Both the position numbers and the translations under genes were made by a program. Shown in pieces: positions 8,650-16,120 of a DNA stretch of 22,946 nucleotides. Numbering within the stretch: position 1 is the stretch's first letter; every line of letters begins with the position of its first letter. The DNA is from Candidatus Latescibacterota bacterium (GTDB taxonomy: Bacteria; Latescibacterota; UBA2968; UBA8231), in NCBI GenBank assembly GCA_021295675.1, contig JAGWBY010000095.1, positions 9,940 through 32,885 of the forward strand, given 5' to 3'. The notes under the pieces were generated by a model. The model worked only from the letters and a program-made list of their open reading frames with translations. It was not told the DNA's origin and did not search any database.

Positions 8650-9519
8650 TCAGCGCAATTCGCGCACAAACGACGGGCTAAACGCGCCGCGCGCTACTTC
8701 GGAGACCGGCCCCTTCATCGTCAGGTCGTAGCTTGCGCTTACGTCGATGTGCAAGGTTCCGCCCGGTGACCTAACCGCAACCGGACTTTTGGCCAAGCCC
8801 AGCCGCACCGCTGCACTTGCAGCCGCACACGCGGACGATCCCGACGCCTGCGTTTCACCAGCACCGCGCTCCCAGATCAGGATGTAAATCGCGTGCGGCC
8901 CCACAGGCACGGCGAGTTGCACGTTGGTGCGCCGGGGGAAGAGCGGGTGATTTTCCAACTCCGGCCCCAAAGAGCACAGTTCGTCCTCGGTCCACCTAGC
9001 ACCCTGTTGGCGGAAGACGATGCAGTGGGGATTGCCGACGCTGACGCCGGTAAAGGTCAAAGTCTGCCCGCGGACATCAATCGGCTGCGCGATCAGCTCT
9101 TCGGCTTCCAGCGTGCAGGGCAAGGCTTGCGGTGCAAACGTCGCTCGCCCCATCTGCACCGTGGCGGTGCTGGCGTCGCCATGCTGATCAATGTGCAAAT
9201 CGACGCTTACTAGGCCGCCCTCCGTTTCCACAGAGAACTGCTGCTTTTGCACTTGGCCGGTGGCGTGCAGGTAGCGGGCGAATATCCGCAGACCATTGCC
9301 CGATTTTTCCGCCTCGCTGCCATCGGGGTTGTAGATCCGCAGGCCAAAGTCGGCCTTTTGCGACGGTGCCAGCGCGAGGATGCCGTCGCTGCCCACGCCC
9401 CAATGGCGGTCGCAGATCGTGCGGATATTGTCTGGCGTCAACTCAAAGCTGAGCGCGGCAGGATCGACGGCAATGTAGTCATTGCCGAGGCCGTGGCCCT
9501 TGAAAAATTCGTTTTCCAT
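8650..9519 (-). CDS. DapF-family (diaminopimelate epimerase-like) protein with both catalytic Cys replaced by Ser
   Basis: Overall this is a full-length DapF fold protein (289 residues): the N-terminal FKGHGLGNDYIAVD, GVGSDGILAL, YNPDGSEAEKSGNGLRIFA and WERGAGETQASGSSACAAA all align to DapF signatures. Canonical DapF uses two cysteines, in CGNG and in ETxACG, as the base pair for L,L- to meso-diaminopimelate epimerisation. Here both are serine (S73 and S226; codons TCG in each). It may be a divergent epimerase, an isomerase with another substrate, or an inactive homologue. No other lysine-pathway gene is in the window. The ATG at 9519 has AGGGA about six bases upstream and begins the minus-strand gene run. 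The family call is secure but the function is open, so I give no symbol. Confidence 0.85.
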   Translation of the reverse strand: MENEFFKGHGLGNDYIAVDPAALSFELTPDNIRTICDRHWGVGSDGILALAPSQKADFGLRIYNPDGSEAEKSGNGLRIFARYLHATGQVQKQQFSVETEGGLVSVDLHIDQHGDASTATVQMGRATFAPQALPCTLEAEELIAQPIDVRGQTLTFTGVSVGNPHCIVFRQQGARWTEDELCSLGPELENHPLFPRRTNVQLAVPVGPHAIYILIWERGAGETQASGSSACAAASAAVRLGLAKSPVAVRSPGGTLHIDVSASYDLTMKGPVSEVARGAFSPSFVRELR

Positions 9520-9555
9520 ATGTTCCCTTTCTCGTTTGTCTTCCAGAACTTAGGC

Positions 9556-9571
9556 CCCTGCCCAAGCAGGG
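9556..9571. repeat. Perfect 6-4-6 inverted repeat in the divergent promoter region
   Basis: CCCTGC and GCAGGG flank a CCAA loop in the 97-base gap between the dapF-like gene and the divergent nucleosidase-like gene. It could be an operator serving one or both promoters, or a small hairpin. No regulator is identifiable, and an arm of six bases can arise by chance. Confidence 0.35.
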
Positions 9572-9581
9572 TCAATCCGAG

Positions 9582-9609
9582 TTGCCGAGGGGTATCCAGC
9601 CGGTATATT
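9582..9609 (+). promoter_or_regulatory. Candidate promoter giving a leaderless nucleosidase-like mRNA
   Basis: TTGCCG (9582-9587) and TATATT (9604-9609) are 16 bases apart. A start site about seven bases after the -10 box would fall at or next to the ATG at 9617. No Shine-Dalgarno is visible between the box and the ATG, which fits a leaderless transcript. Matches to consensus are four of six and five of six. Confidence 0.45.
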
Positions 9610-9616
9610 AGCCCTC

Positions 9617-10456
9617 ATGTTGTGCTTAGTAGTAGCCCTCGCAGCCGAGGCGCGCCCGCTGTTGGCTTCCCACCGCCTCCAAGGCGTGAGCGGTCATCCC
9701 TATCGCATCTGCACAGGCGAGCAGACGCACCTGATCGTCTCCGGCATCGGCAAAGTGGCTGCGGCCGCGGCTACGGCATATCTGCGCGCGCTGATCGGCG
9801 ATACACCGGCGGCTTGGCTCAATATCGGCATCGCCGGCCACGGCAGCCAAGCGGTGGGCACCCCCCTGCTGGCGCACAAGGTCGTGGATGCAGCCAGCGG
9901 CAAGCCCTTTTACCCCACCTTCACCGCGCCCCCACCCTGTCGCACCACCTTGCTACACACCGTCGATCGCGCGCAATCGCCTGCCGGTAACGCCGCGTAC
10001 GACATGGAGGCCAGCGGCTTTTGCGAGGCCGCGCAGCGCTTTGCCACCAGCGAGCGAGTCCACTGCCTCAAGGTCGTCTCCGACAACCCGCCATCCCCCT
10101 ATCAGACGCTCAATGCGAAGAAGATAGAGGCGTTAATAGAAGCTCAACTCGATACGGTCGCCCAAGCTGGCGAACACCTGCAAACACTCAGCCAGCAGCT
10201 TCACGCGCTGCACGCCGACCCGCCCGGCCTTGCCGAACTAACCACCCACTGGCAATTTACCGCCACGCAACAGCATCAGTTGCGCGGCTTGCTCGCACGC
10301 TGGCAGACGCTGGCACCGACGACTGCTGTCATCAGCGACGACTTGCTGGCCTTGCAAAGTCGCAATGAAGTGTTAGCCTATCTTCAACAGCGGCTAGACG
10401 ATGTGGAGTTTTTCCTAACTCCAGAGGAGGCGAAAGATGATCGAGCAGAAGCCTGA
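9617..10456 (+). CDS. Nucleosidase/phosphorylase-superfamily protein (MTA/SAH nucleosidase-like)
   Basis: The N-terminal 165 residues follow the nucleoside phosphorylase/MTAN fold: LVVALAAEARPL with E11 at the position of the MTAN catalytic glutamate region, VSGIGKVAAA, LNIGIAGHG, the YDMEASG ribose-binding segment (E131) and KVVSDN with D156. A helical extension of roughly 90 residues follows that ordinary MTAN lacks. As I recall, COG0775-type proteins of this length often neighbour spore-photoproduct-lyase-like radical SAM and SDR genes in non-sporulating bacteria; homologues of both lie 6 kb downstream on the same strand. The substrate is not predictable. The last 20 bases overlap the next gene, whose strong Shine-Dalgarno lies inside this one. 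Confidence 0.75.
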   Translation: MLCLVVALAAEARPLLASHRLQGVSGHPYRICTGEQTHLIVSGIGKVAAAAATAYLRALIGDTPAAWLNIGIAGHGSQAVGTPLLAHKVVDAASGKPFYPTFTAPPPCRTTLLHTVDRAQSPAGNAAYDMEASGFCEAAQRFATSERVHCLKVVSDNPPSPYQTLNAKKIEALIEAQLDTVAQAGEHLQTLSQQLHALHADPPGLAELTTHWQFTATQQHQLRGLLARWQTLAPTTAVISDDLLALQSRNEVLAYLQQRLDDVEFFLTPEEAKDDRAEA

Positions 10457-11777
10457 TAGCGGTAGTTCAAAACAGAAAGCCGTGCTTTTTGCGCTCTTGA
10501 TTTTTTTCTGCACTAGTGCGGCAATGGGCACGAGTAGCGAGGACGACCAGATTGTCGTCCCGTTGCAGTGGGTGCGGCCCAGTGAGGAGGTACTCGGCGA
10601 CTTTTTTAATTGGCCAGGACTCGATTTTGAAGACGAAAGCTGGGTCGGCAAGGAGCCCATCGAAGTCGGTCTCCGGGGCCTGCCGCCAATCGACCGGATC
10701 CTGTTCTACGGCATATTCGATCTTAGTGCGGAATCCGTCCTCTTGTCGCGTTCGCCAGAGCGGGGTGCGGAGCGCCTGTGGACGCCTCCACGCCGCGAAC
10801 TCCCCGACTCCCAAGTTTCCTGGATCAATGCGCTGGACGCCGATGGCAAAGAAGTCTTCTACTTTGACTCTGACAACGACGAGGACTTCGTGGACGAGAA
10901 GCCGATCTATCCCTCAAACTCTAAGTTTGGCGACACTGTTTATGGAATTCGCGCAGAGTCAGAGGTCCACTTCGAATATACCGACGGCGAGGAAGTAAAA
11001 GAGAAGACCGTACCCGTCGCGGTGTTCAAGTTTGAGAATTTTCCAGAAAACAGGAGTCCTGATAATCCCTATTTCAGGGGGCATGTGTTCGACATGCGGG
11101 TAGGATCTGTCGAACTAAGCGGCAAGGAAGTCAAACTAGCTGTAGTGAGCAGGCTCGACGCAGCCACCTATCACGACAATCTCGGCCGCATCCTTTGGGA
11201 TCTAAACAAGGATGGGCTCTTTGAAAATAAAATGCAATCCCGCGAGACCTACCGGACCGATAGCCCCTTCAACATCTTCGGCAGATCGCTTCAGGTTGAG
11301 ACGATCAGCCCGGCCGGGGATAAGGTCGTGCTGGTACCGACCGACGTGGAAGTCCCCCCCAAGACCGCGATAACAAAAGGTGAACCCGCGCCCGAATTTG
11401 CGGTTGTAGATGTCCACGGCGATACGCTCCGCCTCGCTGACTTCCGGGGACGTCATGTCCTGCTCAACTTCTGGCACACAAGATGTGGACCATGCATAGA
11501 GGATACACCTGAGCTAGTGGAGATATATAGGACGAAGCAGACGCACGGCCTCGAAATCATCGGCATCAGCGAAGATAAGAGCCGCGAGGCGGTGCTTCGC
11601 TATGTGGAGAAGAACGGGATCGAATGGCCCCAGGTAATCGAAGTCGAAAACGAGACCAAGCCAACGGAGATATACCACATAAACGGGTCTCCCTCGTACG
11701 TCTGGATCAGCCCAGATGGCATCGTACGAGACCCAGAGCTAATAGGCCATCTGGACACCCTGTACGACGCTTTTTGA
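10437..11777 (+). CDS. Exported TlpA-like thioredoxin-fold protein with a long novel N-terminal region
   Basis: The protein has an N-terminal signal-like hydrophobic segment (AVLFALLIFFCTSAAMG). A region of about 280 residues follows that I do not recognise, with two acidic stretches, DSDNDEDFVDE and DLNKDGLFENK, that look like calcium-binding loops. From about residue 315 a redoxin/TlpA domain begins (GEPAPEFAVVDVHGDTLRL), with the redox motif WHTRCGPC (C350, C353), and NGSPSYVWISPDG near the conserved cis-proline region. It is probably a periplasmic or membrane-attached thiol-disulfide reductant. The ATG at 10437 has an excellent GGAGG upstream and lies within the preceding gene, in a different frame, so the two are likely co-translated. 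Confidence 0.78.
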   Translation: MIEQKPDSGSSKQKAVLFALLIFFCTSAAMGTSSEDDQIVVPLQWVRPSEEVLGDFFNWPGLDFEDESWVGKEPIEVGLRGLPPIDRILFYGIFDLSAESVLLSRSPERGAERLWTPPRRELPDSQVSWINALDADGKEVFYFDSDNDEDFVDEKPIYPSNSKFGDTVYGIRAESEVHFEYTDGEEVKEKTVPVAVFKFENFPENRSPDNPYFRGHVFDMRVGSVELSGKEVKLAVVSRLDAATYHDNLGRILWDLNKDGLFENKMQSRETYRTDSPFNIFGRSLQVETISPAGDKVVLVPTDVEVPPKTAITKGEPAPEFAVVDVHGDTLRLADFRGRHVLLNFWHTRCGPCIEDTPELVEIYRTKQTHGLEIIGISEDKSREAVLRYVEKNGIEWPQVIEVENETKPTEIYHINGSPSYVWISPDGIVRDPELIGHLDTLYDAF

Positions 11778-11807
11778 TTTAGTCATGTGCTTGCTTTAGG
11801 GAGAACT

Positions 11808-12576
11808 ATGATCAGCGCCGAACAATTAAGGACCTTTGAGGAGCAGGGTGCTGTCACCATCGACACACCTTTGACGGCCAAAGAAATCGCCGCGGCCGCG
11901 GCCGCCATCGACGCGCTACTGCCTTTTCAAGCAGCCGAACCAGACCAAGCACCGCGTTTTCGCTACGGAGCGACCTGCAATTACTACGAGCCAGCTCTAC
12001 TAGACCTGATCCAGCATCCCTTCTTTGAAGCAGTCGCCAAACGAGTGCTGCGAGCCGATGCGAGCCGCTTCTTCCAAACGGCGATTCTGGCCTCTTATCC
12101 CCAGCCGGAAAGCGAGTTCAGCTACGACCAGCACACCGATATTCAGTACAGCTTGGAGGATTGGGCTGCGACGCCACGGCGAGTCGTATGCAGTTTTTTT
12201 CTGTGGTTGACCGACGTCAATGAGCGGCGTGCGCAGCCACCGCCTAGTAGCCGCCGCGCGTTCGGCCGATCCGCTGCTGAAAGACGCAGTGCCGGGAGTC
12301 CAGGGCATCAAAATGGTGAACCTGCCGCCGGAATACGCCGCGCCGCAACCGGTTTTGGCACAAGCGGGACAGGTGACCGTGCTGACGACGTCGATGGTCC
12401 ACGGCGGATCAACCAATATAGACGACGAGCCGCGCAAGGTGCTGGTTATGACCTATACGGCGGCGGGGGTCGAAATCGGCCTACCCGAAAATCAGGCGGC
12501 GACCAAGCGAGACTACGACGCTAAACTAAGAGAGCTCCTGCGGCCCGAACGGGCGCACCTAGTGGCTGAGGACTAG
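11808..12576 (+). pseudogene. Phytanoyl-CoA dioxygenase (PhyH)-like protein, frame broken mid-gene
   Basis: Members are Fe(II)/2-oxoglutarate-dependent hydroxylases. The first frame, from ATG 11808 (GGGAG upstream), carries the HxD iron motif QHTD (H109, D111) and LWLTDVNERRA. It then turns to nonsense at about 12233. A second frame continues SHRLVAAARS and carries the distal histidine (MVHGGSTN) and the 2-oxoglutarate arginine region (EPRKVLVMTY), ending at 12576. Together they make one complete enzyme except for the segment usually reading like PMMxRPGSHR, of which about 20 bases are missing. As written it would not be translated whole. The substrate is unknown; the family is large and diverse. 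The gene is convergent with the EamA gene, 16 bases apart. Confidence 0.8.
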
Positions 12577-12592
12577 AATTCGAGAGTAAATA

Positions 12593-13480
12593 TTAGCTGC
12601 GATCTCGCCGCTGGAATCGCTCGGCATACACCATACCGAGCACGCCGGCCAAAATCAAAACCCCACCGCCAGTCAGGCTCCAAGTTACTGGCTCCCCCAA
12701 GACCCAGTGGGCCAGCGCGATCTGCCCGATGGGTGCCGTAGCGGTCAGCGTGCCGACCAGCACGGCGCTCAACCGCTTCATGCCCTCGGAGACCAAAACA
12801 AACGCACAGCCAGTGGCTAACACGCCCAGAACGAGCACTATAATCCACGCGGTCACCGTCGGCTCCGAGTGCAGTTGAAAATGGGTCGCGGCAAGTGCGC
12901 CCGTGACCACCACGCCCATCGTCATCATTGGGGACAGTATCGCCGCGGTCCCCACCCGCTGTGCAAGGGCCTTGTTGGCGAGCGCGTAGATCCCCCAGCC
13001 CAGTCCCGAGAATAGCATCAGCACATTACCCAGTACATAGCGCGGTGCAAACAGGTGGCCCACATCCTCGCGCGCTCCCACGATCACCGCGACTCCGGCC
13101 AGCACCAGCGCCATCCCCGCTATTTTCCCTGCACCCAACCGCTCGCGCAGCACGGCGACGGCCAGCACTGTCAGCGCAACGTATTGCACCTGGACGACCA
13201 ACGAGCCAGCGCTAGCCGTGGTATAACTCAGCGCCAACGCATAGAGCGAGAAGTTCAGGCTCATGCCCACCCCCCCGATCACATGCCACCAAGACCATTG
13301 AATGTCCCGCAGGTTATGGCCGCGCGCGAAAAAGGCGGCCGACACGACCGCCGCACCTTGCAGCAACCGGAGAAAGGCGATCGTGAACGGATCGAAAACG
13401 GGAAATAGCAGTTTCACCAACACCGGGATGACGCTCCACAACGCGAACACTCCCAGCATACACAGTATCCCGATCCCCAT
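12593..13480 (-). CDS. EamA/DMT-family inner-membrane transporter
   Basis: This is a 295-residue, very hydrophobic protein with about ten predicted membrane helices arranged as two EamA repeats. The first repeat includes ALWSVIPVLVKLLFPVFDPFTIAFLRLLQG, quoted here only as the region of about residues 13-44, and YTTASAGSLVVQVQYV. The second begins near GWGIYALANKAL and ends in GEPVTWSLTGGGVLILAGV. Drug/metabolite transporters of this type export amino acids, metabolites or drugs; the substrate cannot be inferred. The ATG at 13480 gives the natural first helix. The gene is transcribed toward the PhyH-like gene and away from the restriction-modification island, which starts in the next 190 bases. 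Confidence 0.88.
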   Translation of the reverse strand: MGIGILCMLGVFALWSVIPVLVKLLFPVFDPFTIAFLRLLQGAAVVSAAFFARGHNLRDIQWSWWHVIGGVGMSLNFSLYALALSYTTASAGSLVVQVQYVALTVLAVAVLRERLGAGKIAGMALVLAGVAVIVGAREDVGHLFAPRYVLGNVLMLFSGLGWGIYALANKALAQRVGTAAILSPMMTMGVVVTGALAATHFQLHSEPTVTAWIIVLVLGVLATGCAFVLVSEGMKRLSAVLVGTLTATAPIGQIALAHWVLGEPVTWSLTGGGVLILAGVLGMVYAERFQRRDRS

Positions 13481-13668
13481 CCTGCCGATCTCTTTTCTAT
13501 AGGTAAGGTGCTAGTCCTGTATTGACCGGGTGCAGACAATACGATACCTTGGGCATGAAAGGATTCTTGGACGACTAATCTAATAAGGAGCCTGTCGTCA
13601 TCAAACGATTTACTGAAGAGTGAACACGGGTTCATGCAACAACGTCATTGGTTCTCGAACCAACTATA
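13481..13668. other. Intergenic left edge of the restriction-modification island
   Basis: This 188-base stretch between divergent genes has no convincing coding capacity. It holds a candidate plus-strand promoter, TTGACC (13522-13527) with 17 bases to TACCTT (13545-13550), and an inverted repeat directly before the endonuclease start. Base composition shifts here from GC-rich to AT-richer. I see no tRNA, integrase site or flanking direct repeat by eye. Confidence 0.45.
13648..13663. promoter_or_regulatory. Perfect 7-2-7 inverted repeat just upstream of the endonuclease start
   Basis: TTGGTTC and GAACCAA are separated by TC and end five bases before the ATG at 13669, occupying the place of a Shine-Dalgarno, which is otherwise absent. 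It could be an operator for autorepression or a hairpin that limits translation of the endonuclease. It is not preceded by a recognisable C-protein gene. Confidence 0.45.
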
Positions 13669-14319
13669 ATGTTAAAGAAATTGACGATTCCTCACCTCAA
13701 GACCGAGGCCACCGCATTTGCTGTCCAAGAATCTACTCATGCCGAACCGTCTCTCTTTGGCGTGACGGATGGCAAGGCAGTCGGTACCTATCTAGAGCAA
13801 AAGTTTCAAGCAAATCTTCACAAAAAATATGATTACATTGAAGGATCTTCAGCCAAAGGAATTGATTTTCCTGAGTTGAATGTGGACATCAAGGTCACTA
13901 GCATTAAACAGCCTCAATCTTCTTGTCCTTTCAAATCGGCACGACAGAAAATTTACGGCCTCGGATATAACCTACTTGCCTTCGTATATGAAAAGTCTGA
14001 CGACGAGCAAACAAAGACAGGTAGTCTAAATATTCATCACACAATTTTTGTCGATAAATCACAAACCGCAGATTTTCAGACAACAAACGGCATCCGAAGC
14101 ATTCTTGAAAATGACGCTAATCTCGACGATATGCTCGCCTTCTTTAGTGATAGAATGCTTCCACTCGACGATATTCAAGCACAGGAACTCGCAGAAGAAG
14201 TACTAGCAAACCCTCCTGAAATTGGCTATCTGACCATCTCTAATGCGCTTCAATGGCGGCTCCAATACAGCCGTGTGATTCAGCAAGCTGGAACAATCGT
14301 CGGCATCGAAAAATTATGA
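13669..14319 (+). CDS. Type II restriction endonuclease, PD-(D/E)xK-like
   Basis: The 216-residue protein has a probable PD-(D/E)xK nuclease core: helix with GTYLEQKF, then GSSAKGIDFPELNVDIKVTS with D66, D73 and K75 as likely metal and catalytic residues, then QPQSSCPFKSARQKIYGLGY. It is followed at once by an adenine methyltransferase gene (ATGA overlap), the layout of a type II restriction-modification system. I cannot name the recognition sequence. ATG 13669 was chosen over an in-frame TTG at 13648, which lies within an inverted repeat. AT-richer base use than neighbouring genes suggests horizontal acquisition. No frame damage is visible. Confidence 0.75.
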   Translation: MLKKLTIPHLKTEATAFAVQESTHAEPSLFGVTDGKAVGTYLEQKFQANLHKKYDYIEGSSAKGIDFPELNVDIKVTSIKQPQSSCPFKSARQKIYGLGYNLLAFVYEKSDDEQTKTGSLNIHHTIFVDKSQTADFQTTNGIRSILENDANLDDMLAFFSDRMLPLDDIQAQELAEEVLANPPEIGYLTISNALQWRLQYSRVIQQAGTIVGIEKL

Positions 14320-15833
14320 ATAAAAGAAAAGAATTTGGTGACTTTCAGACCCCCCAAGAATTGGCAACTAAGGTAACATCCCTAGTTGCTGATATTTATG
14401 GGAACCCCGACCTAGTCGTTGAACCAACGGCAGGGATCGGTGCATTTCTCGACGCTTCAAACGATCAGTGGGGGCAGGAGTGTCAATATGAGGGTTATGA
14501 GATTAATCGGGACTATGTAGCTCAATCATCCGAAACACTAAAGACACGTGGAGTTAAGCTTTTTCATCGAGATTTTTTTGACTTAGACTGGAAGCAGGTA
14601 CTCAACCGCACAGCATCGGGAAAAGTCCTAGTGATTGGCAACCCGCCTTGGGTTACAAACTCTGAACTTGGAATCTTAGGTAGTCAGAATCGACCTAAGA
14701 GGACCAACTTTCAGCGATTGCGTGGCTTAGATGCTCGCACAGGAAAGTCCAATTTTGACATTGCCGAGTGGATGCTTATTCGATTGATTGAAGCAATACC
14801 ACCTAATGGTGCCGTCGCTATGTTGTGCAAGACAATGACGGCTCGAAAGGTCTTACGACATTTCTGGAAAATAGATGGAGGGCGGAAAGGGGTTTGTCTG
14901 TTTCGGATAGATGCCAAGGCCTTTTTTGCCGTTGCCGTTGATGCCTGTCTTTTGTTTCTCACTGGCGTGCGTACAAATGGACGGGTTGCAACAATCTATG
15001 ATGACCTATGTCTAAAATCTCCTACAAGACAGTTCGGATTTATTGACGGAGAGTTGGTTTCTGACATCAACATATATAGAAAATTCAGAGAATTTGGTAG
15101 CGGATCAATGGCCTATACTTGGAGGTCTGGAATCAAGCATGATGCAGCCAAGGTCATGGAGTTTACTCGCGAAGGTGGATTGTACCGGAATGGATTGGGC
15201 GAGACGGTCGAGCTAGAAGATCGTTATCTTTATCCATTGTTAAAATCGTCTGACCTTGGCAACGGTCGCATCGTGCCGCGTAAGGCTGTTTTAGCCACGC
15301 AGAAACATATCGGCGATGATACATCAATAATCGAGAATGAGGCCCCTAAGACGTGGCAGTACCTGATAGATCATGCGGCGACTCTCGACGGTCGAAAAAG
15401 TTCGATTTACAAAAACCGGCCTCGTTTCTCCGTATTTGGTATAGGTAAATACTCCTTCTCTTCATGGAAAGTCGCGACTTCGGGCTTATATAAGTCTTTC
15501 TCGTTTTCAGTTGTCCCACCGTTGGCTAATCGTCCGGTTATGGTGGACGATACTTGTTATTCGATTCCATGTAATACTGAGGCTGAAGCGCGTTTGCTTT
15601 GTGACTTACTCTCATCCGAGCCTGCACTCGCCTTTCTTCGATCTTTAGTATTCTCAGATGCTAAGCGACCGATCACTATCGATATATTGCGACGTATCTC
15701 ATTTGTCTCTGTGGCGCAACAACTTGGAAGGCTGGAGGAATTGGAACAATTCATCCACTCAGAAGAACCAGATTTCGAGTCAGAACAACAAATGACGTTG
15801 CTCATGGAACCAAAATCAAGCTACCCTGTGTGA
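14316..15833 (+). CDS. N6-adenine DNA methyltransferase, gamma class (type II R-M)
   Basis: The N-terminus KEFGDFQTP is typical of Eco57I/TaqI-type N6-adenine methyltransferases. Motif I (SAM binding) is EPTAGIGAF at residues 36-44. The acidic motif II residue is E62 in YEIN, motif III is RDFFDLD around 85-91, and catalytic motif IV is NPPW at 109-112. Motif order I then IV, with a long C-terminal target-recognition region, indicates the gamma class. The product (505 residues) would protect host DNA from the endonuclease encoded directly upstream. The ATG at 14316 overlaps the endonuclease stop. An alternative start 21 codons upstream would lie inside the endonuclease gene and lacks family similarity. 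Confidence 0.9.
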   Translation: MNKRKEFGDFQTPQELATKVTSLVADIYGNPDLVVEPTAGIGAFLDASNDQWGQECQYEGYEINRDYVAQSSETLKTRGVKLFHRDFFDLDWKQVLNRTASGKVLVIGNPPWVTNSELGILGSQNRPKRTNFQRLRGLDARTGKSNFDIAEWMLIRLIEAIPPNGAVAMLCKTMTARKVLRHFWKIDGGRKGVCLFRIDAKAFFAVAVDACLLFLTGVRTNGRVATIYDDLCLKSPTRQFGFIDGELVSDINIYRKFREFGSGSMAYTWRSGIKHDAAKVMEFTREGGLYRNGLGETVELEDRYLYPLLKSSDLGNGRIVPRKAVLATQKHIGDDTSIIENEAPKTWQYLIDHAATLDGRKSSIYKNRPRFSVFGIGKYSFSSWKVATSGLYKSFSFSVVPPLANRPVMVDDTCYSIPCNTEAEARLLCDLLSSEPALAFLRSLVFSDAKRPITIDILRRISFVSVAQQLGRLEELEQFIHSEEPDFESEQQMTLLMEPKSSYPV

Positions 15834-15866
15834 GCTTATATTGAACGAGAAAGCAAATCAAAGAAG

Positions 15867-16111
15867 CTACTGGGTGATAGCAAGCCGGACGTTCAGTGTA
15901 TTCAGCACTCTAAAGAGCGTGTCGATCCGCGGGTTGCCCTCCCTAGACCGCTGGCTTCGGCGATGGAAGACATTCCCTTGGCCCGGGCGACGTTGCCGAG
16001 AGCCTTAGCAAAGTACTGCGGATCGTTTTCTTCTAGCGCTACGTTGAGATATTCAATCAACGCCTCATCGTTGTCGAGAAAATCAATTACGTCGAATTTT
16101 TTGAGCTTCAT
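15867..16111 (-). pseudogene. HigA-like antitoxin (addiction-module antidote), frame broken
   Basis: The first 58 residues match the putative addiction-module antidote family, with KKFDVIDFLDNDEALIEYLN and AKGMSSIAEASGLGR, the start of a helix-turn-helix. After that the frame goes off and stops early, at 15902. Another frame resumes with GNPRIDTLFRVLNTLNVRLA and reaches TAG at 15867-15869. The segment that usually reads like ESLYKALSE is missing, so about 28 bases look deleted near 15936-15943. This would remove the recognition helix. The ATG at 16111 has a strong GGAGG that overlaps the toxin stop region, giving the toxin-before-antitoxin order of HigBA systems. As written, no functional antitoxin would be made. 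Confidence 0.8.
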
Positions 16112-16120
16112 GATGCCTCC

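Noticed and set aside
8650..9519. Identification of the DapF-like protein as a staphylopine-type histidine epimerase (CntK) or PhzF
   Set aside because: CntK keeps two cysteines, and PhzF lacks the GETxxSG layout seen here; no cnt or phz neighbours are present.
12220..12576. Separate small gene starting at 12220
   Set aside because: Its sequence is the C-terminal half of the PhyH-like enzyme with the distal His and Arg, so it is the continuation of the upstream gene.
12577..12592. Rho-independent terminator between the convergent PhyH-like and EamA genes
   Set aside because: The gap is only 16 bases and shows no stem with a T-run.
13555..13578. Seven-codon open frame MKGFLDD before the endonuclease
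   Set aside because: No ribosome-binding site and no support for a leader peptide; too short to report as a gene.
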